Below, piece by piece: positions 33,090 through 42,220 of a stretch of 59,188 bases of DNA; the stretch's first letter is position 1, and each line of letters starts with the position of its first letter. The DNA lies in assembly GCF_900110955.1 (NCBI RefSeq), contig NZ_FOFR01000035.1, positions 1 to 59,188 on the forward strand. The letters are read 5' to 3'. The notes below the pieces were generated by a model, which was not told where the DNA came from, did no database searches, and saw only the letters and a program-made list of their open reading frames with translations. Position numbers and translations under genes: made by a program. This DNA is from Lentzea xinjiangensis. GTDB lineage: Bacteria; Actinomycetota; Actinomycetes; Mycobacteriales; Pseudonocardiaceae.

Positions 33090-34114
33090 GCGCGCACCTC
33101 CCTCGGCAGCTCGGCCGTGACGAGCCAGCCGTCGCCCGTCGCACCCGCGAAGAACCGGCCGCCCAGCTCGTGCACCCGCTCCCGCATGCCCACGAGCCCG
33201 AACCCGCCGGAGTCCGCGGGACGCGAGGTGCCGTCGTCCGCGACGGACAGCAGCACCGCGGAAGCCGTCAGCCGCACGTCGACCTCGACGCTCCTCACGT
33301 CGTGGGCGTGCTTGCGCACGTTGGTCAGCGCCTCCTGCACCAGGCGCAGCACCGACCGCCCCAGCTCCTGCCGCACGTCCCCGGTCAGCTCGATGGTCGC
33401 CCGCACCGGCAGGCCCGACTTCTCCACGAGCCGGTGCAGATCGGCGGTGAGGTCGCCGGTGGCGGTGGCGGCCCCGTTGTCGCGCAACGTCCGGACCATG
33501 GCCCGCATCGCCCCCAGCGCGTCCGTGCCGCCGTCGACGATGCCGGGCAGCATGGAGCAGGCCTGGTCCTTGTCCTGCTCCGCCACCACGAGCGCGGCCT
33601 GCGCCTGCACCAGCATGCCCGTGACGTGGTGGGCCACGACGTCGTGCAGCTCGCGGGCCATGTCCAGCCGTTCGTCGCGCCGCACCCGCTCCGCCGCCGC
33701 CGCCGCGAGCAGCGCCCGCGACCGTTCCCGCATGCGCAGCAGCACTCCGGCCACGACCGTGATGCCGCTCAGGATCAGCAGCAGCTGGACCGCGTCCGCG
33801 CGGTACAGGAAGGCGTGGTGACGGACCCATGCCGCGTGCTCGCCGACGACCAGCAACGCCGCAACGGACAGTGCCGCGACGAGCACCGGCGCCTTCCACA
33901 CGAGCAGGAACGCCAGCACCATCCCCCCGGCGATCTCGATGATGACGGCCACCGGGTTGTCGAGCCAGACGTTGCCGCGCACGCCGGGACCGTCCATCAG
34001 CAACGCCCGCTGGAAGCCGATGAGCGCGCCGGTCTTCAGGAAGATCACGGCACAGGCCACCACCGTCGCGACTACCAGCCTCCGGACCTGCGGTGCGTTG
34101 CGCGTCTCCCCCAC
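33086..34114 (-). CDS. NarL-type sensor histidine kinase
   Basis: The 342-residue protein has four or five membrane helices in residues 10-125, then a HisKA_3 dimerisation helix with His157 (ARELHDVVAHHVTGM) and a HATPase domain (about 240-340; VLRLVQEALTNVRKHA, DDGTSRPADSGGFGLVGMRERV). The extracytoplasmic loops are short, so it probably senses the membrane or envelope state. It is co-translated with the response regulator gene behind it. Confidence 0.93.
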   Translation of the reverse strand: MGETRNAPQVRRLVVATVVACAVIFLKTGALIGFQRALLMDGPGVRGNVWLDNPVAVIIEIAGGMVLAFLLVWKAPVLVAALSVAALLVVGEHAAWVRHHAFLYRADAVQLLLILSGITVVAGVLLRMRERSRALLAAAAAERVRRDERLDMARELHDVVAHHVTGMLVQAQAALVVAEQDKDQACSMLPGIVDGGTDALGAMRAMVRTLRDNGAATATGDLTADLHRLVEKSGLPVRATIELTGDVRQELGRSVLRLVQEALTNVRKHAHDVRSVEVDVRLTASAVLLSVADDGTSRPADSGGFGLVGMRERVHELGGRFFAGATGDGWLVTAELPREVRA

Positions 34115-34183
34115 GGCGGCGATCGTACGAGCCCCGGCGGGGGATCCGCCTCGCTCCTCCGGCCGAGGCGGCTGGCCGAAAGG

Positions 34184-35413
34184 TCAGCCGGCGGACCCGA
34201 TCGCCTCGTCCAGGATCTCCAGCCCCAGCGCCAGTTCCTCCTCCGTCGCGGTCAGCGGCGGCGCGATCCGGAACACCCCGCCCATCCCGGGCACCTGCAC
34301 GATGTTCATGTGCAGCCCGGAGGCGAGGCACCGCTGGGTGATCGGCGCGCTCAGCGCCTCGTCCGCGATCTCCAGCCCCACCAGCAGCCCGCGGCCGCGG
34401 ACGTCGGTCACGAGCGGGTGCCGCGACGCGATGCCGTCCAGCCCGGCGCGCAGGAACCCCCCGAGCTCGGCGGCGCGCTCGTCCAGGCGTTCCTCGGTCA
34501 GCACGTCCAGCACGGTGTTGCCGACGGCGGCGACGAGCGGGTCCGACACGTGCGTGGTGAAGAACAGGTAGCCGCGGGCGTGCGCCTCCTCCTCGATCTC
34601 CGCCGAGGTGATCACGGCCGCCAGCGGCAGGCCGGCGCCCAGGGTCTTCGACAACGTGAGGATGTCCGGCACCACGCCGTCGCGCTCGAACGCGTACCAC
34701 GTGCCGGTGCGGCACAGGCCGGTCTGCGCCTCGTCCAGGACGAGCAGCATGCCGCGTTCACGGCACTTCCGCGCCAGAGCGGCGAAGTAGCCCGCCGGCG
34801 GTTCGAGGATCCCGCCGGAGCTGAGGACCGGCTCGACGATGCACGCCGCCAGCGACCCGACCGACTGCGCGTCGACGAGCTCGAACGCGAGGTCGAGCTG
34901 GGTCTGCCAGTCACCGGACGGCGCCGGGATCGCGAAGTTGCCGGGGATGGCCGGGCCGTAGCCCCTGCGGCCCGCGCTGTAGGTCGCGGCGGCCGCGGCG
35001 GCGGTCATGCCGTGCCACGAGCGGGCGAACGAGACGACCTCGTGCTTGCCGGTCACGAGCTTGGCCATGCGCAGCGCGGCCTCGTTGGACTCGGCGCCCG
35101 TGGTCAGCAGCTGCACCTTGGACAGCGACGCGGGCAGCGTCCCGGCGAGCCGGCGGGCCAGGTCGACCACCGGGCGGCTGAGCATGCCGCTGAACAGGTG
35201 GTCGAGGTTCGCGATCTGCCGCCGGACGGTCTCGACGACGCGCGGGTGCGAGTGGCCGAGGATCGCGCTCATCTGGCCCGACGTGAAGTCCAGGATCCGG
35301 CGCCCGTCCTCGGTGAACAGGAAGCTCCCGGAGGCGCTGTCGATGATCTCGCGCGTGAACGTGCCGCCGTAGCGGACCAGGTGGCGGTCGACGTCGTCCC
35401 AGAAGGTGTCCAT
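34184..35413 (-). CDS. dgdA: 2,2-dialkylglycine decarboxylase (PLP, class III aminotransferase)
   Basis: This 409-residue PLP enzyme closely follows Burkholderia dialkylglycine decarboxylase, from the N-terminal HLVRYGGTF and LDFTSGQMSAILGH to the C-terminal PGMGGVFRIAPPLT. The active-site set is conserved: Gln47 (family Gln52), Trp133 and Met136 (SWHGM), Ser199 (LSSGG), PLP Lys256 (LSKTLGAG) and Arg382. The enzyme decarboxylates dialkyl amino acids such as 2-aminoisobutyrate and then transaminates pyruvate, so the host can use Aib, for example from fungal peptaibols. It is about 24 residues shorter than the Burkholderia enzyme, mainly by loss of a surface loop near residue 166. It is divergent from a LysR gene, as dgdA is from dgdR. 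Confidence 0.9.
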   Translation of the reverse strand: MDTFWDDVDRHLVRYGGTFTREIIDSASGSFLFTEDGRRILDFTSGQMSAILGHSHPRVVETVRRQIANLDHLFSGMLSRPVVDLARRLAGTLPASLSKVQLLTTGAESNEAALRMAKLVTGKHEVVSFARSWHGMTAAAAAATYSAGRRGYGPAIPGNFAIPAPSGDWQTQLDLAFELVDAQSVGSLAACIVEPVLSSGGILEPPAGYFAALARKCRERGMLLVLDEAQTGLCRTGTWYAFERDGVVPDILTLSKTLGAGLPLAAVITSAEIEEEAHARGYLFFTTHVSDPLVAAVGNTVLDVLTEERLDERAAELGGFLRAGLDGIASRHPLVTDVRGRGLLVGLEIADEALSAPITQRCLASGLHMNIVQVPGMGGVFRIAPPLTATEEELALGLEILDEAIGSAG

Positions 35414-35432
35414 GCGGGAAAGCTACGAGCGG

Positions 35433-35454
35433 GTGAGCATCAGGTCCATCTCAC
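35433..35454. promoter_or_regulatory. Candidate DgdR operator
   Basis: GTGAG and CTCAC form an inverted repeat with a 12-base spacer in the short gap between dgdA and the LysR gene. LysR proteins bind such interrupted dyads; the assignment rests on position. Confidence 0.4.
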
Positions 35455-35480
35455 AATCCCACGCTCGCTGTTCGGGAATG

Positions 35481-36401
35481 ATGAACAGCGTGACGCTCAA
35501 CCCGTGGCGCCTGCGCCTGCTCAGCCAGCTCGACGCGCTGGGCACCGTGCGGGCCGTGGCGCAGGCCGCGAACCTGAGTCCTTCGAGCGTGTCGCAGCAG
35601 CTCGCCGTGCTCGAGACCGAGACGCGCACGCAGCTCCTCGAACGCACAGGGCGGCGGGTGCGGCTCACGTCGGCCGGGCTGATCCTCGCGCGGCGGGCGC
35701 GCTCGATCCTCGACCAGATGGACGCCGTCGAGGCCGAGCTGCGCGGCCTGAGCCAGGAGCCGTCGGGCCTCGTCCGGCTGGGCGCGTTCCAGAGCTCGGT
35801 GCACACGCTGGCGGTGCCCGCGATCCAGGGGCTCGGCCACCCGCACCTGCACGTGGAGGTCGTCGAGCTGGAACCGCACGCCAGCATGCCCGCGCTGCTG
35901 GCCGGCGAGGTGGACGTGATCATCACGACCACGGACTTCGTCGAGCTGCCGGTGCCGCCCGACATCGACGTCGTGCCCCTCGGGCAGGACCCGATCGTGC
36001 TGGTGACGCCACCCGGCCAGCCCAAGGGCGACCTGGCGGCCTGCGGGGACGAGCCGTGGGCGTTCGACGTCCCCGGCTCCTACATGGCGAACCTCGCGAC
36101 GCGGCTGTGCCGGCAGGCGGGGTTCGAGCCGCGCGTGGTCGGCCGGTTCGCCAACTACATGCTGACCCTGCGGCACGTCGAGGCGGGCCTGGCGGTCGCG
36201 GTGCTGCCCGCCCTGGCCGTCGACCGGCGGTTCGACGTCGTCACCAGGGAGCTGCCGGTGACCAGGAGGATCACCGCCGCCGTGCGCCGCGGTTCACGCG
36301 CCGCGATCACCGTCGTGCTCGACGCCCTGCTGGACGCCGCCAAGGACCACGCCCGCACGGCGGCGTCCCCGCCCGCGTTCCAGCATCTGGACGTGCTCTG
36401 A
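35481..36401 (+). CDS. dgdR: LysR-family regulator, probable DgdR
   Basis: The 306-residue protein has the LysR winged helix (about 5-65; AVAQAANLSPSSVSQQLAVLE) and a periplasmic-binding-like effector domain (about 90-295). It is transcribed away from dgdA across about 67 bases, the arrangement of dgdR and dgdA in Burkholderia, where DgdR represses dgdA until the dialkylglycine substrate is present. Three starts are close (ATG 35478, ATG 35481, GTG 35490); none has a well-spaced ribosome site, so the exact start is uncertain. The family is clear; the DgdR identity comes from context. Confidence 0.85.
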   Translation: MNSVTLNPWRLRLLSQLDALGTVRAVAQAANLSPSSVSQQLAVLETETRTQLLERTGRRVRLTSAGLILARRARSILDQMDAVEAELRGLSQEPSGLVRLGAFQSSVHTLAVPAIQGLGHPHLHVEVVELEPHASMPALLAGEVDVIITTTDFVELPVPPDIDVVPLGQDPIVLVTPPGQPKGDLAACGDEPWAFDVPGSYMANLATRLCRQAGFEPRVVGRFANYMLTLRHVEAGLAVAVLPALAVDRRFDVVTRELPVTRRITAAVRRGSRAAITVVLDALLDAAKDHARTAASPPAFQHLDVL

Positions 36402-36442
36402 CACACGCCTACCCTCGGCACCAGGGTGATCGAGGAGGAGCC

Positions 36443-37447
36443 GTGCCGCGGAAGTCGGAACCGTTGCGGAAGCTGGGTTTTCTCACCATCGGGCTGTTCG
36501 ACGAGCACGACCCGGCACGTGGCCACCGGTCCACGCTGGACGTCATCGCGCTGGGCGAGGAGCTGGGGTTCGACAGCGCGTGGGTGCGGCACCGGCACCT
36601 GCAGTTCGGGATCTCCTCGCCGGTCGCGGTCCTGGCCGCGGCCTCGCAGCGGACCAGCCGGATCAGCCTCGGCACCGCCGTCATCCCGCTGGGCTGGGAG
36701 AACCCGCTGCGCCTGGCCGAGGACCTCGCCACGGTCGACGTCCTGTCCGGCGGCCGGCTCAACCCCGGCGTCAGCGTCGGACCGCCGATGCACTACGACG
36801 ACGTGAAGCACGCGCTCTACCCGGAGACCGCGGACGCCGAGAACTTCGGCTACGACCGCGTGCGGCGGTTGCTGGATTTCGTCGGCGGCGAGAAGGTCAC
36901 GGACTTCAGCGGTACCGAGGGCATCGAGGTCTGGTCGGACCGGGTGCAGCCGCACTCGCCGGGTCTGCGGGACCGGATGTGGTACGGCGGCGGCAGCCTG
37001 CGGTCGGCGGCGTGGGCGGGCGAGCACGGCATGAACCTGCTCACCAGCAACGTGGTCCAGGCCGAGGAGTCCGAGGACTTCGCCGAGACCCAGCTCTCGC
37101 ACGTCCGGACGTTCCGCGAGCACGGCGGCGGGCGCGTCTCGCAGGGCCTGGTGGTGATCCCGACCGACTCCGCCACGCCGGAGCAGCGCGCGAAGTACCG
37201 GGACTACGTCGACCGGCGCACGCCGCGGACCGCCGCCCCGGCCGGGGCGCGCCGGATGATGTTCGCCCGCGACCTGGTCGGCACCTCCGCCGAGATCGCC
37301 GCGCAGCTCCACGCGCACCTCGCGTTCCAGGAGGTCGACGAGGTCGCGTTCGCCCTGCCGTTCAGCTTCGACCACGCGGACTACGTGCAGATCCTCACGG
37401 ACGTCGCGACGAAGCTGGGACCGGAGCTGGGCTGGCAGCCCTCCTGA
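36443..37447 (+). CDS. LLM-class flavin-dependent oxidoreductase
   Basis: This 334-residue protein is a luciferase-like monooxygenase TIM barrel, with FLTIGLFDEHDP, ELGFDSAWVRH, ASQRTSRISLGTAV and ENPLRLAEDLATVDVLSGGRLNPGVSVG. GTG 36443 follows a strong GAGGAGGAG site. Members of this family use FMN or F420 to oxidise small organic molecules; the substrate is not known. It is followed after 16 bases by a phosphotransferase gene, so the two may form an operon. Confidence 0.9.
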   Translation: MPRKSEPLRKLGFLTIGLFDEHDPARGHRSTLDVIALGEELGFDSAWVRHRHLQFGISSPVAVLAAASQRTSRISLGTAVIPLGWENPLRLAEDLATVDVLSGGRLNPGVSVGPPMHYDDVKHALYPETADAENFGYDRVRRLLDFVGGEKVTDFSGTEGIEVWSDRVQPHSPGLRDRMWYGGGSLRSAAWAGEHGMNLLTSNVVQAEESEDFAETQLSHVRTFREHGGGRVSQGLVVIPTDSATPEQRAKYRDYVDRRTPRTAAPAGARRMMFARDLVGTSAEIAAQLHAHLAFQEVDEVAFALPFSFDHADYVQILTDVATKLGPELGWQPS

Positions 37448-37463
37448 TCACTACCGTGGCGAG

Positions 37464-38318
37464 GTGATCGCAGAGCGCGTCCTGGCCGACGCCGGGCTCA
37501 CCGGGGTCCGCACCAGCCCGCTGGGCGGCGGCACCTACAACTCGGTGTGGCGGGTGTCGGCCCGCGAGGGCGAGTTCGTGCTGAAGCTGGCACCCGGCGG
37601 CCGGCCGGGCCTGACCTACGAGCGCGGGCTGATGCGGACCGAGGCGCTGTTCTGCGCGCTGGGCTCCGCCGTCGCGCCCGTGCCGGAGGTCGTGCTCACC
37701 GACCACGCGAGCTTCCTGCTCACCACCTGCCTGCCGGGTGAGCCCCTCTCCGGGCGGTCCGACGTCGACCGCCCGGAGGTCCGCCGCCGGCTCGGGGCGG
37801 CCGTCCGGTCGGTGCACGAGATCACCGGGCCCGGCTTCGGCTACCCCCAGCTCGGCCTGCACCCGACCTGGACCGGGGCGTTCTTCTCGATGGTCGACGC
37901 CGTCCGCGCCGACGCCGTCCGCCACGGCGTGGCGTTGCCGTCCCCGGACCTGCGCAAGCACGCGGCGGCCTTCGACGAGGTGCGGCGACCGGCGCTGGTG
38001 CACTTCGACCTGTGGGACGGCAACGTCCTGGTGCGGGACGGTCTCACCGGGCTGGTCGACGGCGAACGGGCGTTCTGGGGCGATCCGGTGGCCGAGTTCG
38101 TCTCGCTCGCGCTCTTCGGCACGATCGAGGACGACCGGGACCTCCTGGCGGGCTACGGCTTCGAGCTCACCGACTCCGCCCGGCTGCGGCTCGCCGCCTA
38201 CCAGGTGTACCTGTACTCGATCATGCTCACCGAACGGGTGCCGCGCGGCACCACCGGCGACGCGGCGGAGAGCGCGATCACCGGCGCGCTGAACCGCGCG
38301 CTCGGCGTTCTCGCCTGA
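37464..38318 (+). CDS. APH-family phosphotransferase
   Basis: The 284-residue protein has the aminoglycoside-phosphotransferase/choline-kinase fold: a Gly-rich loop GGGTYNSVWRV, a Lys in FVLKLA, the catalytic loop LVHFDLWDGNVLV (His-x-Asp-x-x-x-x-Asn) and a metal loop LVDGERAFWGDP in which the usual Asp-Phe/Ile-Asp/Glu appears as DGE. It should phosphorylate a small molecule, possibly an antibiotic or sugar. It starts with GTG 37464 and lies between the LLM oxidoreductase and the second AfsR-type regulator. Confidence 0.88.
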   Translation: MIAERVLADAGLTGVRTSPLGGGTYNSVWRVSAREGEFVLKLAPGGRPGLTYERGLMRTEALFCALGSAVAPVPEVVLTDHASFLLTTCLPGEPLSGRSDVDRPEVRRRLGAAVRSVHEITGPGFGYPQLGLHPTWTGAFFSMVDAVRADAVRHGVALPSPDLRKHAAAFDEVRRPALVHFDLWDGNVLVRDGLTGLVDGERAFWGDPVAEFVSLALFGTIEDDRDLLAGYGFELTDSARLRLAAYQVYLYSIMLTERVPRGTTGDAAESAITGALNRALGVLA

Positions 38319-38348
38319 CCGCGGCGGGTGATCTGGGAAGCTGGACCC

Positions 38349-41300
38349 GTGCGCGTGGCATTGCTGGGGCCGACCACCGTGGCGGCCGAGGACGGCACAC
38401 CGGTCGACATCGGTGGTGCCCGCGTCCGCATGCTCCTCGCCCGCCTCGCGCTCGACCCCGGCCGACCGGTGCCGGCGACCACCCTGATCGACGACCTGTG
38501 GGGCGAGCGGCCGCCGGCCGACGCGGTGAACGCCCTGCAGTCGCTGGTCTCCCGGCTGCGCAAGATCTGCCCGGTCGCGCTCGAACCGGGCGGGTACCGG
38601 CTGGGCGTCGCGACCGAGGACGTCGACGTCTTCCGGTTCGACCGCCTGCGTGCCGCCGGGCGGCTCGACGAGGCGCTCGGCCTGTGGCGCGGCGAGGCGC
38701 TCGCCGACGTGCGGGAGGCGCCGTTCGCGCAGGTCGTGGCGACGCGGTTGGACGAGGCGCGGCTCGCGGCCGAGGAGGACAGGTTCCGGAACGGCGAACC
38801 CGACGTCGCCGCGCTGACCGCGATGTACGAGCGGCACCCGTTGCGGGAACGGCTGGCGGGCCTGCTGATGCGGGCGTTGTGCGCGCAGGGCAGGCAATCC
38901 GACGCGTTGCGCGTCTACGCCGAGGTGCGCGCCAGGCTCGCCGACGAGCTGGGCGTCGACCCGTCGCAGGAGCTGCGGGACGTCCACCTCGCGGCGTTGC
39001 GCGGCGAGCTGGGACCGCGGCCGGTGGCCGACCGGTTGCCGGTGCGGCTCACGAGCTTCGTCGGGCGGGACGACGAGCTCACCGCGATCTCCCGCCTGCT
39101 CGCCGAGTCCCGGCTCGTGACGCTGGTCGGGCCCGGCGGTGCGGGCAAGACGCGGCTCGCCACCGAGGTCGCGGCCCGGCACCCGCTGCACGGCAGGGGA
39201 CGCGTGTGGTTCGCGGCGCTCGCCGGTGTGCGGGCGGCCGAGGACCTGGCCGGCGCGGTGCTCGGCGCGTTCGACCTGCGGGTCGGCGGAGATCCGATGC
39301 GCAGGACCGCCGAGGGCATGGACCGGATCGCCGAGGTGCTCGGCGCCGGGGAGTCGTTGCTGGTGCTGGACAACTGCGAGCACCTGATCGGCGCGGCGGC
39401 CGGGTTCGCCGACGAGCTGGTGCGCCGGGTTCCGCAGCTCCGCGTGCTCGCGACGAGCAGGGAGCCGCTCGCGATCGACGGCGAGTCGCTGTGCCCCATC
39501 GGTCCGCTCGCCGTGCCGAACGGGCAGGCCGGCGTCGAGGCGTTCGGCGCGGTGCGGCTGTTCCTGGACCGGGCCCGCGCGGTGAGACCGGGCTTCCGGC
39601 TGGACGAGACCACCGCGGAGGACGTGCGGCAGATCTGCCGCAGGCTCGACGGCATGCCGCTGGCGCTGGAGCTGGCCGCCGCGCGGCTGCGGTCGATGAC
39701 GGTCCGGCAGATCACCCAGCGCCTCGACGACCGGTTCCGGCTGCTCACCTCGGGCAGCCGCACGGCGCTGCCCCGCCAGCGCACGCTGCGCGCGGTCGTC
39801 GAGTGGAGCTGGGACCTGCTGACCGAGGAGGAGCTGCTGCTCGCCCGCAGGCTCGCGGTGTTCCCCGGCGGCGCCGACCTCGCCGCGATCGAGGAGGTCT
39901 GCCTGCCGGACGCGCTGTACGTGCTCACGTCACTGGTCGACAAGTCCATCGTGGACGTCGTCGAGCAGGACGCGGAGCCGCGGTACCGGATGCTGGAGAC
40001 GATCCGGGTGTACGCGGCGGAGAGGCTGGAGGCGTCCGGCGAGAAGCACGAGGTCGTGCGGCGGTTCCGGCGGTACTACCTGGAGCTGACGCGGCGGTGG
40101 GAGCCGCTCACCCGCTCCGCGAGGCAGCTCGAGGCGATCGGCGTCTACGAGGCCGAGCAGGACAACGTCGTGGCGGCGCTGCGCGGCGCCGTGGACGACC
40201 AGGAGGTCGAGCTCGCGGGCGGCCTGCTCGGCGGCGTGTTCTGGTACTGGCTCGTCAAGGGCGACAACGAGCGCGCGGAGACGTTCCTGCGCGAGGTGCT
40301 CGCGCTCGACGGCCTGCCCGACGACGTCAACGCCACGTTCCGGGCCATGCGGCTGCTCATGGCGGCGGTGCCCGCCCTGCCGGACACCGCCGAGGCCGCG
40401 CAGGTCGTCGACGACTGCGTGCGCACCGGCGCCACCGGCAAGTGGCCGTCGCTCGCGATCGCGTTGCCGATGCTCGCCTTCCTCAGCCAGAACCCGGACC
40501 TGGCGCGCCGCGAGGTGGCGCGGGCGGCGCGCAGCGAGGACCCCTGGGCGCGGGCGGGGGCGAACTGGGCGCTGAGCTTCGTCCTGGCCGACGAGGGCGA
40601 CCTCGACGGCGCCGAAGCCGCCCGCGACCGCGCCTACGAGCAGTTCCTGGCGGTGGGCGACCGCTGGGGCTCGGCGATGACGCTGGGCATGAAGGCCGCG
40701 TTCGTCTCCCAGACCGGCGACAACCAGGCGGCCATCGAGCTGTACCGGAAGGGCCTCGCCGTGGCGCTGGAGCTGCGGTCGTGGGACGACGCCGTGCAAC
40801 AGCGATGGCATCTCGCGGTCGAGTACGCGCGCATGGGCGACCACGCCGCAGCCGAGCGCGAGGTGGCCGAGGCGGAGAGGTACGTGCGGGAGACCGGCAA
40901 CGACCAGATGTCCGTCTTGGTCGACTACGCGAAGGCCGACGTGGTGCTGCGCTCCGGCCGGGTCGCGCAGGCCCGCGACCTGAGCACCCGCTTCCGGGAG
41001 ACGGCGGCCACGTCGGCGTGGCTCGGCTCGTTCGTCACGGAGTGGACGGCCGTGCTCGACGCGCGCATCGCGATCGCCGACGGCCGGCTCGGCGAGGCGG
41101 AGGCCTGCGTCGCGGTGGCGGTCAGGACGACGTCGGAGCGCAGCGACATGCCGGACCTCTCGGCGGTCACCGAGCTGCTGGCCCTCGTCCGGCACGCGCA
41201 GGGCCGCGACGACGTGGCCGCCCGGCTGCTCGCGCTCGCCCGCGTCATCCGCGGACGCCTCGACCTCGGTGACCCCGACGTGCGGGGACTGGTCGCCGTG

Positions 41301-41384
41301 CTGGGCGAGCCGGAGCCGGCGGAGGTCTCCCGGACCGAGGCGTTGCGGCGGGTCCGGGAGGAAGCGGGCGTCAGCGACGACTGA
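38349..41384 (+). CDS. AfsR-type regulator: winged helix, BTAD, NB-ARC-like ATPase, TPR
   Basis: The 1011-residue protein has an OmpR-like DNA-binding domain (about 1-90), a BTAD (about 95-225), an ATPase domain (about 245-550; Walker A GPGGAGKTRLATEV, ESLLVLDNCEH, LDGMPLALELAAARL, YRMLETIRVYA) and a TPR-like tail to the end. GTG 38349 has GGGAAG eight bases before it. It differs from the other AfsR-type protein in the window in having the P-loop and arm sequences of the LuxR/MalT-like group. It follows the phosphotransferase gene by 30 bases and may be co-transcribed with it. Targets are unknown. Confidence 0.92.
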   Translation: MRVALLGPTTVAAEDGTPVDIGGARVRMLLARLALDPGRPVPATTLIDDLWGERPPADAVNALQSLVSRLRKICPVALEPGGYRLGVATEDVDVFRFDRLRAAGRLDEALGLWRGEALADVREAPFAQVVATRLDEARLAAEEDRFRNGEPDVAALTAMYERHPLRERLAGLLMRALCAQGRQSDALRVYAEVRARLADELGVDPSQELRDVHLAALRGELGPRPVADRLPVRLTSFVGRDDELTAISRLLAESRLVTLVGPGGAGKTRLATEVAARHPLHGRGRVWFAALAGVRAAEDLAGAVLGAFDLRVGGDPMRRTAEGMDRIAEVLGAGESLLVLDNCEHLIGAAAGFADELVRRVPQLRVLATSREPLAIDGESLCPIGPLAVPNGQAGVEAFGAVRLFLDRARAVRPGFRLDETTAEDVRQICRRLDGMPLALELAAARLRSMTVRQITQRLDDRFRLLTSGSRTALPRQRTLRAVVEWSWDLLTEEELLLARRLAVFPGGADLAAIEEVCLPDALYVLTSLVDKSIVDVVEQDAEPRYRMLETIRVYAAERLEASGEKHEVVRRFRRYYLELTRRWEPLTRSARQLEAIGVYEAEQDNVVAALRGAVDDQEVELAGGLLGGVFWYWLVKGDNERAETFLREVLALDGLPDDVNATFRAMRLLMAAVPALPDTAEAAQVVDDCVRTGATGKWPSLAIALPMLAFLSQNPDLARREVARAARSEDPWARAGANWALSFVLADEGDLDGAEAARDRAYEQFLAVGDRWGSAMTLGMKAAFVSQTGDNQAAIELYRKGLAVALELRSWDDAVQQRWHLAVEYARMGDHAAAEREVAEAERYVRETGNDQMSVLVDYAKADVVLRSGRVAQARDLSTRFRETAATSAWLGSFVTEWTAVLDARIAIADGRLGEAEACVAVAVRTTSERSDMPDLSAVTELLALVRHAQGRDDVAARLLALARVIRGRLDLGDPDVRGLVAVLGEPEPAEVSRTEALRRVREEAGVSDD

Positions 41385-41406
41385 CCGCGTGGTCAGAGCG
41401 CCACCA

Positions 41407-41441
41407 GGGGCGGGCACCGGTCGACGACCGGCACCCGCCCC
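41407..41441. terminator. Bidirectional terminator hairpin
   Basis: GGGGCGGG at 41407-41414 pairs with CCCGCCCC at 41434-41441, and CCGGTC pairs with GACCGG inside, separated by a small CA/CA internal loop. It lies between the convergent regulator and ABC permease genes. Confidence 0.85.
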
Positions 41442-41446
41442 GCAGG

Positions 41447-42220
41447 TCACACCCTGCGGCGGTAGGCCCACATCGCCAGCGGGAAGAACACCGCGACCGC
41501 CGCCACCATCCAGACCAGCGAACCGGTGAGCGGAGCGGCGATGGCGCCGCCGTTGAGCAGCCCGCGCAGCGCGTCCGACAGCAGGCTCACCGGGCTGATG
41601 TCCGCCCACGCCTTCAGCCAGCCCGGCATCGTCGAGGTGCCGACGAAGACGTTGCTGCCGAACGTCAGCGGCATGATCAGCACGATCATGATGCCCTGCA
41701 CCGCCTGCGGGGTCTTGAGCAGCATGCCCACGAACACCGACGCCCAGCAGAAGCACAGCCCGAACACGATCGCGAGCCCCGCCGCGATCAACAGCTCCAC
41801 CGGGCCCGTCTGCACCCGGAAGCCCATGACCGTGGCGATGATCAGCAGCACCACCACGCTCACGACGTACCGCACGACGTCCGCCAGCACGGCGCCGACC
41901 AGCGGTGCCGACCTCGCGATCGGCATCGCGCGGAACCTGTCGAAGACGCCCTTGGAGACGTCCGTGTTGAGCTGGACGCCCGCGGTCATGCTGGCCTGCA
42001 GGATGTTCATCACCAGGATGCCCGGCACGAGCATCTGCAGGTAGCTGTCGATGCTGCCCGCCAGCGCGCCGCCGAAGAGGTACGTGAACATCACCAGCAG
42101 GATGATGGGCGCGATCGTCACGTCCACGAGCTGCTCGGGGTTCTTGCGGATCTTCAGGACTCCGCGCCACGCCAGCGCGAGCCCGTGGCGCACGCCCCTG
42201 TCCAGTGCGATGGTGCTCAT
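41447..42220 (-). CDS. ABC-2 type permease, DrrB-like
   Basis: This 257-residue protein has six membrane helices and the ABC-2 signature (ISPVSLLSDALRGLLNGG near residue 205). Early features LALAWRGVLKIRKNPEQL and LFGGALAGSIDSYLQMLVPGIL match the DrrB group of drug exporters. The start ATG overlaps the ATPase gene stop (ATGA), so the two make one exporter. Cargo is unknown; DrrAB-like systems export hydrophobic antibiotics or lipids. Confidence 0.92.
   Translation of the reverse strand: MSTIALDRGVRHGLALAWRGVLKIRKNPEQLVDVTIAPIILLVMFTYLFGGALAGSIDSYLQMLVPGILVMNILQASMTAGVQLNTDVSKGVFDRFRAMPIARSAPLVGAVLADVVRYVVSVVVLLIIATVMGFRVQTGPVELLIAAGLAIVFGLCFCWASVFVGMLLKTPQAVQGIMIVLIMPLTFGSNVFVGTSTMPGWLKAWADISPVSLLSDALRGLLNGGAIAAPLTGSLVWMVAAVAVFFPLAMWAYRRRV

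Noticed and set aside
33170..36442. Plus-strand frame running from 33170 into the LLM oxidoreductase
   Set aside because: It is antisense to the kinase and dgdA genes; only the part from 36443, behind GAGGAGGAG, has family sequence.
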